NCBI GenBank assembly: GCA_013001485.1
Contig: JABDMN010000019.1
Span: forward strand, 1-16,724
DNA length: 16,724 nucleotides
Reading direction: 5' to 3'
Origin: Acidimicrobiia bacterium
GTDB lineage: Bacteria; Actinomycetota; Acidimicrobiia; Spongiisociales; UBA5794
The notes under the pieces are model-generated. The model was not told the origin of the DNA. It saw only the letters and a program-made list of their open reading frames with translations, and did not search any database. Shown piece after piece: positions 1 through 7,162 of the stretch. The stretch's first letter is position 1, and every line of letters starts with the position of its first letter. The position numbers and the translations under genes are program-made.

Positions 1-977
1 CCCATGGCGCGAGCGCTGTCTGGATCGTCCAGAAGCAACCCGATACCTTCGACGAGAGCGGGAACGTCGGCGGCAACGTAGCCGGTCTCCGCCGGTATGA
101 CGGTCTCTGGGGAGCCTCCCGAGTCACCTGCGAGGACCGGCAACCCGGTCGCGGCACCCTCCAGGAAGACGAGGCCCAGGCCCTCGACCTCCAGGCCGAA
201 CCAGCGTGAACGGCATGGCATGGCGAAGATGTCTATCTCCTGGAACAGCCCGGGTAGACGCTCCCAGGCGACGCCCACCTCGAACCGGACGTCCACCGCA
301 AGCCGATCCGCCAGACGGCGTAGTTTCCGCTCCAACCTGCCTTTGCCCACGATGAGCACTGATACGTCTCGGCCTTGCTCGACCAGGCGGGAAGCAGCCT
401 CGATCACCTTGGCGTGGCCCTTGCGTGGCACGAACCGGCTGACGCAACCCACCACCGGAACCGCTGGCCACTCTCGGTCCTCCGGAGTGAAGGTCTGGAC
501 ATCGACCCCAGCGCCGAGATACACGGCGTCACGGCCCGTGAGCCTCTGCACCCGTCGCAGCGTGAACTGGCTGACTGCGAAGCGCACGTCGACCGACCGG
601 AGCCAGCGACGAAGAAGCCAGCGGGTCGGCGGGAACGCGGCAGGCATTGTGATTTCGGCTCCGTGACACACAACAGCGGTCGGGATACCTCGTCGGCCGA
701 TACGCCTCGCCAACCGGGTGAGCGGGTAGGGGGCACCAAACAGCACGAGATCAGGACGGAACTCGTCGATCGCCTCGTCGACAAAGCGGGCGACTCGTGG
801 TGTGGGCCACATGAAGCTGCGACGGTGGCGACGCACCCGACCCTCATCCGGGGCCGGGGAATCGGCCGGGGCAACCACCAGGTACTCGTGCGGGTAAGCG
901 GCGAGAAACGAACCGAGGTACTGCTGGATGCCGCCTGGCTTGGGCGGATAGTCGTTGGTGACGACGAGGAGTCTCAC
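1..977 (-). CDS. pimB: PimB-like GT4 mannosyltransferase, 3' end cut by window edge
   Basis: Family 4 (GT-B) glycosyltransferase, closest in pattern to actinobacterial PimB. That enzyme adds the second mannose, from GDP-mannose, to phosphatidylinositol monomannoside at the cytoplasmic face of the membrane. Seen: the N-terminus reads VRLLVVTNDYPPKPGGIQ, the glycine-rich acceptor loop typical of the family. The donor-site EX7E motif is at about E265 and E273, inside EVEGLGLVFLE, preceded by FAMPCRSRW and followed by AGDSGGSPETV; all are PimB hallmarks. 325 codons are present and the family is about 380 long, so roughly 55 C-terminal residues are missing off the left edge. The start is GTG, overlapping the TGA of the upstream phosphatase gene (GTGA). 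No Shine-Dalgarno is visible, so translation is probably coupled. Another GT4 mannosyltransferase specificity cannot be excluded. Confidence 0.85.
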   Translation of the reverse strand, partial: MRLLVVTNDYPPKPGGIQQYLGSFLAAYPHEYLVVAPADSPAPDEGRVRRHRRSFMWPTPRVARFVDEAIDEFRPDLVLFGAPYPLTRLARRIGRRGIPTAVVCHGAEITMPAAFPPTRWLLRRWLRSVDVRFAVSQFTLRRVQRLTGRDAVYLGAGVDVQTFTPEDREWPAVPVVGCVSRFVPRKGHAKVIEAASRLVEQGRDVSVLIVGKGRLERKLRRLADRLAVDVRFEVGVAWERLPGLFQEIDIFAMPCRSRWFGLEVEGLGLVFLEGAATGLPVLAGDSGGSPETVIPAETGYVAADVPALVEGIGLLLDDPDSARAM

Positions 978-2197
978 GGACGCACGTTGAACGTGGCGAG
1001 TGCCGAACCCCGCTTGGAAATGACCAGGCGACTGACGGCCGTGTTCTCCATCGACGGGATCACGTTTCGGCCGGGGAAGCCAAACCCGAGCACCGTGCCG
1101 AGGAACGCTCGCAATGCCGCACCATGAGAAACGATGCCGATCGTCCTGCCCTGGTTGGCGGCGGCGATCTCGTCGATGGCTCGTCGCATTCGGGCGGCGA
1201 CCCCGCCAAACGTCTCGCCGTCGCTGCCACGGGCGACGTCCTCGCCCTTCTCGTACAGCGCCGTCCAGATCGCCGGGTCACGGTCCTGGATCTCGGCCGT
1301 CGTCAAGCCTTCCCACTGACCCATGGCCATCTCGGCAAGGTCCTCGTGGATCTCGATCTCGAGACCGCGCTCGACGGCGAGAGGCCCGGCTGTGTCGATG
1401 GCACGTTGCAGCGGTGAGGCGTAGAGAGCGTCGAGCTGCGGCACGAACCCGGTCAGGTCCTGGGCCTGGGCGAGACCGACCGCATCCAGAACACCTGGCA
1501 GACGGCCCTGCCACACGCCGGCCGCGTTCGCCTCGGTCTGACCGTGACGCATGAGCACGATGTGGGTCGCGCGGTCGGCTCGGTAGCCGTCGCGGTCGTC
1601 CTCGTGAAGGTGCGAGTCGTCGTTGAATGCGAGCAGACGAGGGTCGGGGCCCATCTCGACGGTTGTGAACGAGGTGTTGAGGACCCGGGCCAGAGGCCAG
1701 CGTCCCCCATCGACCTGAAGGACTCCCGCCGCCGCAGCTCCGATCACGCCACCGTGCGTGACGACAAGAGCTCGACCCTCGGGCCCGACTCTGGCCGCGA
1801 TCCGCTCGAGCGCACCGATCGCACGGCGACGTAGGTCGCTGCGGCGCTCTCCACCTCCAATGGCGATGTCCTCACCTGCGGCGAGGCGAGCCACATCGTC
1901 AGGAAAGCCGGCAAGGATCTCGGAGCGTGTCAACCCCTCCCACGTCCCCGGGTCACCTTCGACGAGGTCTGCATCCGTCTCGGGATCCCCGAAGCCGAGA
2001 GCGGCAGATGACGCGAGGGCCCGACCTTGCGGAGATGACACGACGAGGTCATACAGGGCATCGTCTGCAATGCGGCCGGCGGCCTTGGCGAGCTGCGCCT
2101 CGCCCTGAGCGGTCAGAGGCGCGTCGTTGCGACCCTGGAGCAGCTGGGCGACGTTGGCCGTCGTTTCACCATGACGGATGAGGGTGATGCGTGTCAC
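974..2197 (-). CDS. Tandem histidine phosphatase (two PGM-like domains in one chain)
   Basis: A 407-residue protein with two complete histidine-phosphatase (phosphoglycerate-mutase-like) domains in one chain. Domain 1 (about 1-195) has the R8-H9-G phosphohistidine motif, R59, acidic E80 and second histidine H148 (VVTHGG). Domain 2 (about 210-400) has R217-H218-G, R265, E286 or E289, and H358 (GIVSHGA). All catalytic positions appear present in both, so both may be active. Such enzymes hydrolyse phosphomonoesters by a phosphohistidine intermediate; most single-domain members are about 200 residues. The substrate is not evident. GTGA overlap with the PimB-like gene suggests sugar-phosphate or phosphoglycerate-type metabolism linked to glycolipid synthesis (inference). 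The GTG start directly precedes the first RHG motif region and has no Shine-Dalgarno. A TAGCCT box lies 9 nt upstream. Confidence 0.88.
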   Translation of the reverse strand: MTRITLIRHGETTANVAQLLQGRNDAPLTAQGEAQLAKAAGRIADDALYDLVVSSPQGRALASSAALGFGDPETDADLVEGDPGTWEGLTRSEILAGFPDDVARLAAGEDIAIGGGERRSDLRRRAIGALERIAARVGPEGRALVVTHGGVIGAAAAGVLQVDGGRWPLARVLNTSFTTVEMGPDPRLLAFNDDSHLHEDDRDGYRADRATHIVLMRHGQTEANAAGVWQGRLPGVLDAVGLAQAQDLTGFVPQLDALYASPLQRAIDTAGPLAVERGLEIEIHEDLAEMAMGQWEGLTTAEIQDRDPAIWTALYEKGEDVARGSDGETFGGVAARMRRAIDEIAAANQGRTIGIVSHGAALRAFLGTVLGFGFPGRNVIPSMENTAVSRLVISKRGSALATFNVRP

Positions 2198-2205
2198 GAG
2201 GCGCG

Positions 2206-2212
2206 TAGGCTA
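2206..2212. promoter_or_regulatory. Symmetric TAGGCTA box: candidate divergent -10 element
   Basis: TAGGCTA reads TAGGCT on the plus strand and TAGCCT on the minus strand, so both strands carry a TANNNT -10. On the plus strand it lies 7 nt before GTG at 2219; on the minus strand it lies 9 nt before the phosphatase GTG at 2197. The two starts have no Shine-Dalgarno, and the genes would overlap if either began further upstream. This fits one symmetric -10 serving two leaderless or near-leaderless transcripts. No convincing -35 is seen on either side. Confidence 0.4.
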
Positions 2213-2218
2213 GATCCG

Positions 2219-2437
2219 GTGCAGGCGATCGCCATCCACAACGCGATGTGGGCTCTCCAGGACCTTCCCGACCCCGAGGAAGGAACGGCGGCGTGGGTGG
2301 TCTGGGTCATCCTCCTCGCCGTGATCGTGGGCCTCTACATGTTGATCTCTCGCACCCGCCGCCGCGCATCAGAGGACTACTGGCGCAGACGGGAAGCGGA
2401 AGAAGAAGCCAGGAAGAACGATCCTGATATGGCATGA
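2219..2437 (+). CDS. Small single-pass membrane protein of unknown function
   Basis: Not recognised as a named family. About 72 residues: a short acidic N-terminal part (LPDPEEGT), one strongly hydrophobic helix of about 21 residues (from AWVVWVILL to MLIS), then a positively charged stretch (RTRRR) and a charged tail rich in Arg and Glu. The positive residues after the helix predict an N-out, C-in orientation. The start is uncertain. GTG at 2219 is chosen because a TANNNT box ends 7 nt before it. ATG at 2246 would give 63 residues with the same helix, and ATG at 2171 would overlap the divergent phosphatase gene. None has a Shine-Dalgarno. The stop codon is the first base group of a strong hairpin. 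Coding nature is supported by the sensible membrane topology, but no homology is claimed. Confidence 0.55.
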   Translation: MQAIAIHNAMWALQDLPDPEEGTAAWVVWVILLAVIVGLYMLISRTRRRASEDYWRRREAEEEARKNDPDMA

Positions 2438-2457
2438 AGCCGGCGGAGCCGGCTTCA
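2435..2457. terminator. Hairpin overlapping the stop of the small membrane protein gene
   Basis: Perfect 10-bp inverted repeat TGAAGCCGGC / GCCGGCTTCA with loop GGA. The left arm starts at the stop codon. It is very GC-rich with no clear T-tract after it on the plus strand, so it is a candidate terminator or mRNA 3'-end stabiliser rather than a textbook intrinsic terminator. Confidence 0.5.
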
Positions 2458-2460
2458 CGT
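2446..2460 (+). repeat. 15-bp direct repeat, copy 1 (partner at 3494-3508)
   Basis: GGAGCCGGCTTCACG occurs here and again at 3494-3508 in the same orientation, about 1.05 kb apart, near both ends of the acetyltransferase gene. Each copy is followed within 2-3 bases by GTCAG. Here it forms the right arm of the 2435-2457 hairpin; at the other copy it codes for the acetyltransferase N-terminus. Confidence 0.55.
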
Positions 2461-2461
2461 G

Positions 2462-2497
2462 TCAGATTTCTGGATCGGCTGCCGATCCAGAAACTGA
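2462..2497. terminator. Bidirectional terminator-like hairpin
   Basis: Perfect 12-bp inverted repeat TTTCTGGATCGG / CCGATCCAGAAA (2467-2478 and 2482-2493) with a CTG loop. It extends by TCAG / CTGA with one bulged A at 2466. It lies between two convergent genes, with T-rich and A-rich outer ends of the stem, as expected for a terminator working in both directions. Confidence 0.6.
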
Positions 2498-2504
2498 GCA
2501 TCCG

Positions 2505-2621
2505 GTCAGTTGTCAGCAACCAGCTCTCAGATTCCTGCTGGAAACCGACGACTGAAAACTGACAACTCAGGCACCAGTCCTCAGATTCCTGCTGGCGACT
2601 GGCGACTGGTAGCTGGTAGCT
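2505..2621 (-). repeat. Degenerate heptamer repeat array (AGTYGYC-like)
   Basis: Read on the minus strand, the stretch resolves into 7-bp units. AGCTACC occurs twice (2608-2621) and AGTCGCC twice (2594-2607), followed by AGCAGGA and ATCTGAG. After a 12-nt step come AGTTGTC, AGTTTTC, AGTCGTC and GGTTTCC, then AGCAGGA and ATCTGAG again. It ends in the inverted unit GACAACT. The 16-mer CTCAGATTCCTGCTGG is exact at 2526-2541 and 2580-2595 (plus strand). The first part of the array encodes the C-terminus of the acetyltransferase; the rest is intergenic. Confidence 0.7.
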
Positions 2622-3522
2622 CTCTCGGCGCCCACTCCGAGTACGAGGTGATCGATGCCGGGTTCAGCTTCTCGTAGAGCTGGCTTCCGTCCGATCCCCT
2701 GGGTCCCGAGCCGATGAAGGACATGGTGCCGCCGTGTCGGCGTTGCTCGTCGAAGCAGCGCAGCACGACGGCCTTGCCGAGACCGCGACGCTGGTAGTCG
2801 GGCCGGGTGGCCACCGGATCGATGCTGCCGACGCCGGTGTTGGCATCGACCGTGCCGCGGCAGTAGGCGGCGACGTCTCCGTTGGCAGCCCGGGCCACCA
2901 CCGACAGCTCAGGTAGGAACACCGGGTTGCCGGCCAGCGACTCCAGGACCGCTTCTCGCCCAAGCTCGCGCCCGAAGGCCATGGAGAGGCACCTGTCGAT
3001 GCCAGCGAAATCCTCGGGGCCTCGGATCGGCTCGACAACGAACCCCTCTGGCTCGAACGGGTCCGGGACATCGCCGAGGTCAAAGCCCCAGCCCATCTCC
3101 GCCACGTCACCCCTGGCAAAGCCATGTCCTTCGAGCACCTCGTGGACCCATGTGGCCTCGTCGGAGGGATAGAGAGTGAGACGCTGCCCATCGCGGCGGT
3201 CAAGGAGCCATTGCACCGCCCAGTCGACGGTCGCGGGGTCCTCAGACTGGGTCAGGATGCAGTGATCGTCGCGCCCGTACTCGGCGACTATCAGACCAAC
3301 GAGGTTGTCACCCCGCCTCAACAAGGTGCAGTGCTTCTCGAAAAAGAGAGCATCGTCGGCACGGCGCAGCACGTTGTTGCCTGCCCACCGGAAGTCGATG
3401 AACCGCCCGGTCTCCCACCCCCACGTGTACTCGACGAACGGATTGGCCGCCTTCACGAAGGCGAGTGCCTCGACGAGGACGTCGTCGGTGAGTGGAGCCG
3501 GCTTCACGGGGTCAGGCTTCAT
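2581..3522 (-). CDS. GNAT-family N-acetyltransferase, two-lobe
   Basis: A 313-residue protein with a recognisable C-terminal GNAT acetyl-CoA-binding domain. Motif A is at about 234-252 (GSIDPVATRPDYQRRGLG), with the pyrophosphate-binding Q/R-x-x-G-x-G loop at QRRGLG (244-249), followed by motif B-like FIGSGPRGSDGSQLYEKLNP. Residues 1-155 look like a divergent N-terminal GNAT-like lobe without that loop, a common two-lobe layout. The acceptor substrate is unknown; amines of small molecules, antibiotics or protein N-termini are all possible. The gene starts 33 nt after hppA with no Shine-Dalgarno. The ATG at 3520-3522 lies within the phase of a heptamer array. The last residues (ATSRQSPAGI) are translated from another heptamer array, so the C-terminus has probably been replaced or extended by repeat sequence. 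Confidence 0.8.
   Translation of the reverse strand: MKPDPVKPAPLTDDVLVEALAFVKAANPFVEYTWGWETGRFIDFRWAGNNVLRRADDALFFEKHCTLLRRGDNLVGLIVAEYGRDDHCILTQSEDPATVDWAVQWLLDRRDGQRLTLYPSDEATWVHEVLEGHGFARGDVAEMGWGFDLGDVPDPFEPEGFVVEPIRGPEDFAGIDRCLSMAFGRELGREAVLESLAGNPVFLPELSVVARAANGDVAAYCRGTVDANTGVGSIDPVATRPDYQRRGLGKAVVLRCFDEQRRHGGTMSFIGSGPRGSDGSQLYEKLNPASITSYSEWAPRELPATSRQSPAGI
3494..3508 (+). repeat. 15-bp direct repeat, copy 2 (partner at 2446-2460)
   Basis: Second exact copy of GGAGCCGGCTTCACG, inside the first codons of the acetyltransferase gene (antisense to it). Together with copy 1 it brackets almost the whole gene. Confidence 0.55.
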
Positions 3523-3524
3523 CT

Positions 3525-3552
3525 GAAGACCGACAACTGACAGCCGACATCT
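3525..3552 (-). repeat. Short heptamer array between hppA and the acetyltransferase gene
   Basis: Four in-phase 7-bp units on the minus strand in transcription order: AGATGTC, GGCTGTC, AGTTGTC, GGTCTTC. The next unit in phase, AGATGAA, contains the acetyltransferase start codon. AGTTGTC is identical to a unit in the 2505-2621 array. The array fills nearly all of the 33-nt gap and leaves no Shine-Dalgarno. Confidence 0.6.
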
Positions 3553-3555
3553 CGC

Positions 3556-5658
3556 TTACACAAACGCGCTGGCGAAGATGAGGCTCACGATTGTCATCAC
3601 CTTGATGACGATGTTCATTGCCGGGCCCGAGGTGTCCTTGAACGGGTCGCCCACCGTGTCTCCAACGACAGCAGCCTTGTGGGCGTCGGAGCCCTTGCCG
3701 CCGTAGGCGCCTCCCTCGATGAACTTCTTCGCGTTGTCCCATGCTCCCCCGGCGTTGGCCATGAAGATCGCGAGCAGGAAGCCGGTGACGAGAGCACCCG
3801 CCAGCAGGCCACCGAGGGCTCGCGGAGAGATGAACCCAACGACCAGCGGTAGGGCGACGGCAAGGGCACCAGGGATGACCATCTCGCGCAGGGCGGCCCG
3901 GGTCGAGATATCGACCGTCCTGGCAGAGTCGGGCTTGACGCCCTCTTTGCCTTCGAGCAGGCCCGGAATCTCCCGGAACTGGCGCCGCACCTCCTCGATC
4001 ATCTGGTTCGCCGCCCGGCCTACGGCCTGAATGGTGAGCGCAGCGAAAAGGAACGGGAACATGCCACCGAGGAACAGGCCGACCATCACCGGGATCTCCA
4101 GGATGTCGATCGTGGTGAGGATCGGTTCCAGGCCCTTCTCGATGGCCGCGTCGTTAATGGCCTGACGGAAGGTGAAGAAGAGCGCCAGCGCCGTGACCGC
4201 GGCGGAGCCGATGGCGAAACCCTTGGCGACTGCAGCCGTGGTGTTGCCCAGAGAGTCGAGGGCATCGGTCGCCTCCCGCACCTCGGGTGGGAGGTGGGCC
4301 ATCTCCGCGATGCCACCGGCGTTGTCAGCGATCGGCCCATAGGCGTCAACGGACACCGTGATCCCGAGCGTTGCCAGCACACCAATGGCGGCGATGGCGA
4401 TCCCGTAGATGCCGGCGACTGCATCTGGAAGGTCGAACGCCATGGTCCCGCCGGCGAACGCGGCGAGCATCCCCATGGCAACGAGGATCACCGAGAAGGC
4501 CGCTGACCGCATCCCCTCAGAAATGCCTGCCAGCGTCACCGTGGCCGGGCCGGTCTGCGCCTGACGGGCGATCTCTTTGACGATCCGGTGATGGTCGGAC
4601 GTGAACCACTCCGAGATCTGGCCGATCAGGTAACCGACGAGGAGGCCGGCGACGACTGAGAGCACCAGACCCCAGGCGTTGTTCTCGACTCCGCTGACAT
4701 CGCCAAACATCACCGGGGTCAGGGCGACTGTGCCGATGACGGTGAGCCCCATCGCCACCCAGGTTCCCTTGTGGAGGGCAGAGGCCAGGCTTCCCTTGCC
4801 CGGTTTGACGAAGAACGAGCCGATGATCGACGCGCCCATGCCGAGAGTGGCGATCATCAGGGGATAGAAGAACGCCTCGTCCTGGAACGCCTCACCTGCG
4901 AAGGCGAAAGCGGCGAAGGCGATCGGAGCGATGAGCGAGCCGACGTACGACTCGAAGAGGTCCGCACCCATGCCGGCCACGTCCCCGACGTTGTCCCCGA
5001 CGTTGTCGGCGATGACTGCCGGATTCCGAGGATCGTCCTCGGGAATCCCGGCTTCGACCTTGCCGACCAGGTCGGCACCCACGTCGGCGGCTTTGGTGTA
5101 GATGCCACCGCCGACACGAGAGAAGAGTGCGATCGACGAACCGCCGAGCCCGATCGCAGTGATGATCTCAAACGCATCGGTGTCGTTGAGGATCTCTTTG
5201 AAGAACAGGTACCCGAGCGACAGACCAAGGAGCCCGAGCCCGGCGACGGTGAAGCCCATCACAGCCCCGCCGCGGAACGCCAACGGCAAAGCCTTTTCGA
5301 CGCCGCCGACCCGGGCCGCTTCGGCCGTCCGGGCATTGGCGGCGGTGGCGATGCGCATGCCGATGAAACCGGCCAGCGCTGACAGGACCGCACCGAAGAC
5401 GTAGGCGAGCCAACCCCACGGCCAGCCCCAGTCGAGCAGGACGCCGATCAGAATTGCTAGAGCCACCACGAATCCCGCAACCGCCGTGTACTCACGGCGA
5501 AGGAACGCCATGGCGCCGTGCCGGATCTCGGCCATCAGTTCCTGCATCCGATCATTTCCGGGATCGGCTGCGTTCACCTCGCGGGCGTAATAGGCGGCCA
5601 GCAGGAGAGCTAGGACACCGGCTACAAGGGCTGCGTACAACCAGAAGGTGGGACTCAC
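3556..5658 (-). CDS. hppA: Membrane-bound ion-translocating pyrophosphatase, predicted K+-dependent
   Basis: An integral membrane pyrophosphatase that couples PPi hydrolysis to H+ or Na+ transport across the cytoplasmic membrane. 700 residues is normal for the family, with about 16 membrane helices. Diagnostic motifs seen: DVGADLVGKVE (192-202), then EDDPRNPAVIADNVGDNVGD (207-226) with the Mg-PPi-binding acidic residues, and near the C-terminus GKGSDAHKAAVVGDTVGDPF (654-673). The subclass motif is GNTTAAVAKG (471-480), with Ala475 where K+-independent enzymes carry Lys, so K+ dependence is predicted. FESY (235-238) carries the glutamate in the position used by K+-dependent enzymes, many of which pump Na+; the ion cannot be decided by eye. 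The GTG start is fixed by GAGGAG 8 nt upstream. Located 52 nt after trkH, same strand. Confidence 0.96.
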   Translation of the reverse strand: MSPTFWLYAALVAGVLALLLAAYYAREVNAADPGNDRMQELMAEIRHGAMAFLRREYTAVAGFVVALAILIGVLLDWGWPWGWLAYVFGAVLSALAGFIGMRIATAANARTAEAARVGGVEKALPLAFRGGAVMGFTVAGLGLLGLSLGYLFFKEILNDTDAFEIITAIGLGGSSIALFSRVGGGIYTKAADVGADLVGKVEAGIPEDDPRNPAVIADNVGDNVGDVAGMGADLFESYVGSLIAPIAFAAFAFAGEAFQDEAFFYPLMIATLGMGASIIGSFFVKPGKGSLASALHKGTWVAMGLTVIGTVALTPVMFGDVSGVENNAWGLVLSVVAGLLVGYLIGQISEWFTSDHHRIVKEIARQAQTGPATVTLAGISEGMRSAAFSVILVAMGMLAAFAGGTMAFDLPDAVAGIYGIAIAAIGVLATLGITVSVDAYGPIADNAGGIAEMAHLPPEVREATDALDSLGNTTAAVAKGFAIGSAAVTALALFFTFRQAINDAAIEKGLEPILTTIDILEIPVMVGLFLGGMFPFLFAALTIQAVGRAANQMIEEVRRQFREIPGLLEGKEGVKPDSARTVDISTRAALREMVIPGALAVALPLVVGFISPRALGGLLAGALVTGFLLAIFMANAGGAWDNAKKFIEGGAYGGKGSDAHKAAVVGDTVGDPFKDTSGPAMNIVIKVMTIVSLIFASAFV

Positions 5659-5666
5659 GAGTTCTG

Positions 5667-5672
5667 CTCCTC
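5667..5672 (-). promoter_or_regulatory. Shine-Dalgarno for hppA
   Basis: GAGGAG on the minus strand, 8 nt before the GTG at 5658. It decides this non-ATG start. Confidence 0.75.
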
Positions 5673-5710
5673 AGGGGGTTCTTGCGGGCGGCCGGAGTCT
5701 AGGTCGAGGC

Positions 5711-7159
5711 CTAGCGACGCCACAGTTCGCGCGTGAACAGCAAGACGATGGGGAAGATCTCGAGACGGCCGACGATCATCAACAGGGCCAGCAGCCACTT
5801 CCCGAGGTCGGGCACGGCTGCGAAGTTCGAAGCTGGGCCCACGGCTCCGAGACCCGGTCCAATGTTGCCGAGGGCCGATGCCACTGCCGACACTGTCGAC
5901 GGAATATCGAACGGCGACCCGCTGGCCGAGATGATGATCCCGAAGAGGGCCGTGCCGGTCATGAAGGCGAACATGTACAGCAAGAAGAACGATTGCACCG
6001 ACTCCACCACGGCTTCGGAAACAGGGTCCTTGCCCCACCGCGGCATGAACACGCCACGGGGATGGATGAGGCGACGCAGGTCGTTGCGCGACGCTTGATA
6101 GAGGATCGAGTGGCGGTAGATCTTCACCGACCCCGACGTCGATCCGGCCATGCCGCCGATGAACATCAGACCGACAGCCATGATCTGGAGGAACACCGAC
6201 CATTGACCGAAGTCGGCGGTGCCGAATCCCGTTGTCGTGACCAGGGTGACGGACACGAAGATGGCGTCACGAATCGTGTCGGCAATGGCAGTGCCCCAGG
6301 TCCCGACCGCGATGACGACGGCGGCCACTCCCAGGACCAGCGCGTACAGCCGAAATCCGGGATGGCGGACGTACTCGAGCGGCGACCGCAGACCCTTGTA
6401 GTGGAGTGCGAACGAAGTTCCGGCAATCACCATGAAGACGATCACGACCCACTGCGTGTATGCGCCGAAGTCGCCGATCGAACCCGACGTCGTCCCGAAA
6501 CCTCCAGTCGACATCGTCGTGAACGAGTGGTTGACCGCCTCGAACAAGGTCATCTCGCCGGCCCAGAGGAACAGCGCTTCGAGACCGGTGAACCCGATGT
6601 AGATGAGCCACAGACGCCGTGCCGTCTCGGCAAACCGGGGAGTGAGCCGATCCGGGTTCACTCCGGGCGACTCGGCCCTCGCCAACTGGACACCGCCGAC
6701 ACCGAGCAGCGGCAGGATTGCGATGGACAGGACGATGATTCCCATGCCGCCAATCCACTGGGTCAACGACCGCCAGAACAAGATGGCGTGTGACAGCGCA
6801 CCCGGGTCGGGAAGGATCGACGACCCGGTCGTCGAGAACCCTGCAGCGGTCTCGAAGAACGCATCGGTGAAGTTGGAGATCTCACCTGTGAGGACGAACG
6901 GAAGAGTCCCGGCAAACGTCATCGCCAGCCAGGCGATGCCGACGGCAGCGAAACCCTCTCGAGTGGTCAGCTCACCGGGTCGATCGAATACCTTCCACAT
7001 CGCCCCACCGATGCCGATGGCTATGGCCGCGGCGAGCACGATCTGTAGAGAGTCGCCCCACTCCTGATACATGAGGCCGACGATGGCCGCCGAGAACATG
7101 GCCACGCCCGTCGCACCGATCACGGCGCCGGCAATGTGGAGGAGCCTGCGCAGCGACAT
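5711..7159 (-). CDS. trkH: Trk potassium uptake channel subunit TrkH
   Basis: Pore-forming subunit of the Trk/Ktr potassium uptake system in the cytoplasmic membrane. 482 residues matches TrkH length. The four pore-loop repeats are visible: STTGSS (about 109-114), STGGFG (217-222), TTTGFG (308-313) and GNIGPG (431-436), each carrying the selectivity-filter glycine. Also present are the family sequences WRSLTQWIGGMGIIVLSIAI (129-148) and GGMAGSTSGSVK (335-346). Gene order is trkA then trkH on the minus strand. TrkA's TAG is only three bases before the trkH ATG, so translation is likely coupled and the two subunits are made in step. hppA follows 52 nt later, presumably in the same transcript. 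Confidence 0.96.
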   Translation of the reverse strand: MSLRRLLHIAGAVIGATGVAMFSAAIVGLMYQEWGDSLQIVLAAAIAIGIGGAMWKVFDRPGELTTREGFAAVGIAWLAMTFAGTLPFVLTGEISNFTDAFFETAAGFSTTGSSILPDPGALSHAILFWRSLTQWIGGMGIIVLSIAILPLLGVGGVQLARAESPGVNPDRLTPRFAETARRLWLIYIGFTGLEALFLWAGEMTLFEAVNHSFTTMSTGGFGTTSGSIGDFGAYTQWVVIVFMVIAGTSFALHYKGLRSPLEYVRHPGFRLYALVLGVAAVVIAVGTWGTAIADTIRDAIFVSVTLVTTTGFGTADFGQWSVFLQIMAVGLMFIGGMAGSTSGSVKIYRHSILYQASRNDLRRLIHPRGVFMPRWGKDPVSEAVVESVQSFFLLYMFAFMTGTALFGIIISASGSPFDIPSTVSAVASALGNIGPGLGAVGPASNFAAVPDLGKWLLALLMIVGRLEIFPIVLLFTRELWRR

Positions 7160-7162
7160 GGG

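Noticed and set aside
2435..2621. CRISPR array, integron attC site or insertion-sequence remnant
   Set aside because: Units are 7 bp and degenerate, without unique spacers, and there is no transposase, integrase or terminal inverted repeat pair around the gene.
5648..6793. Long plus-strand open frame (381 codons) antisense to trkH
   Set aside because: Composition is Arg/Asp/Gly/His-rich with no domain or hydrophobic core. The opposite strand encodes a complete TrkH with all four filters, so this is a GC-rich shadow frame.
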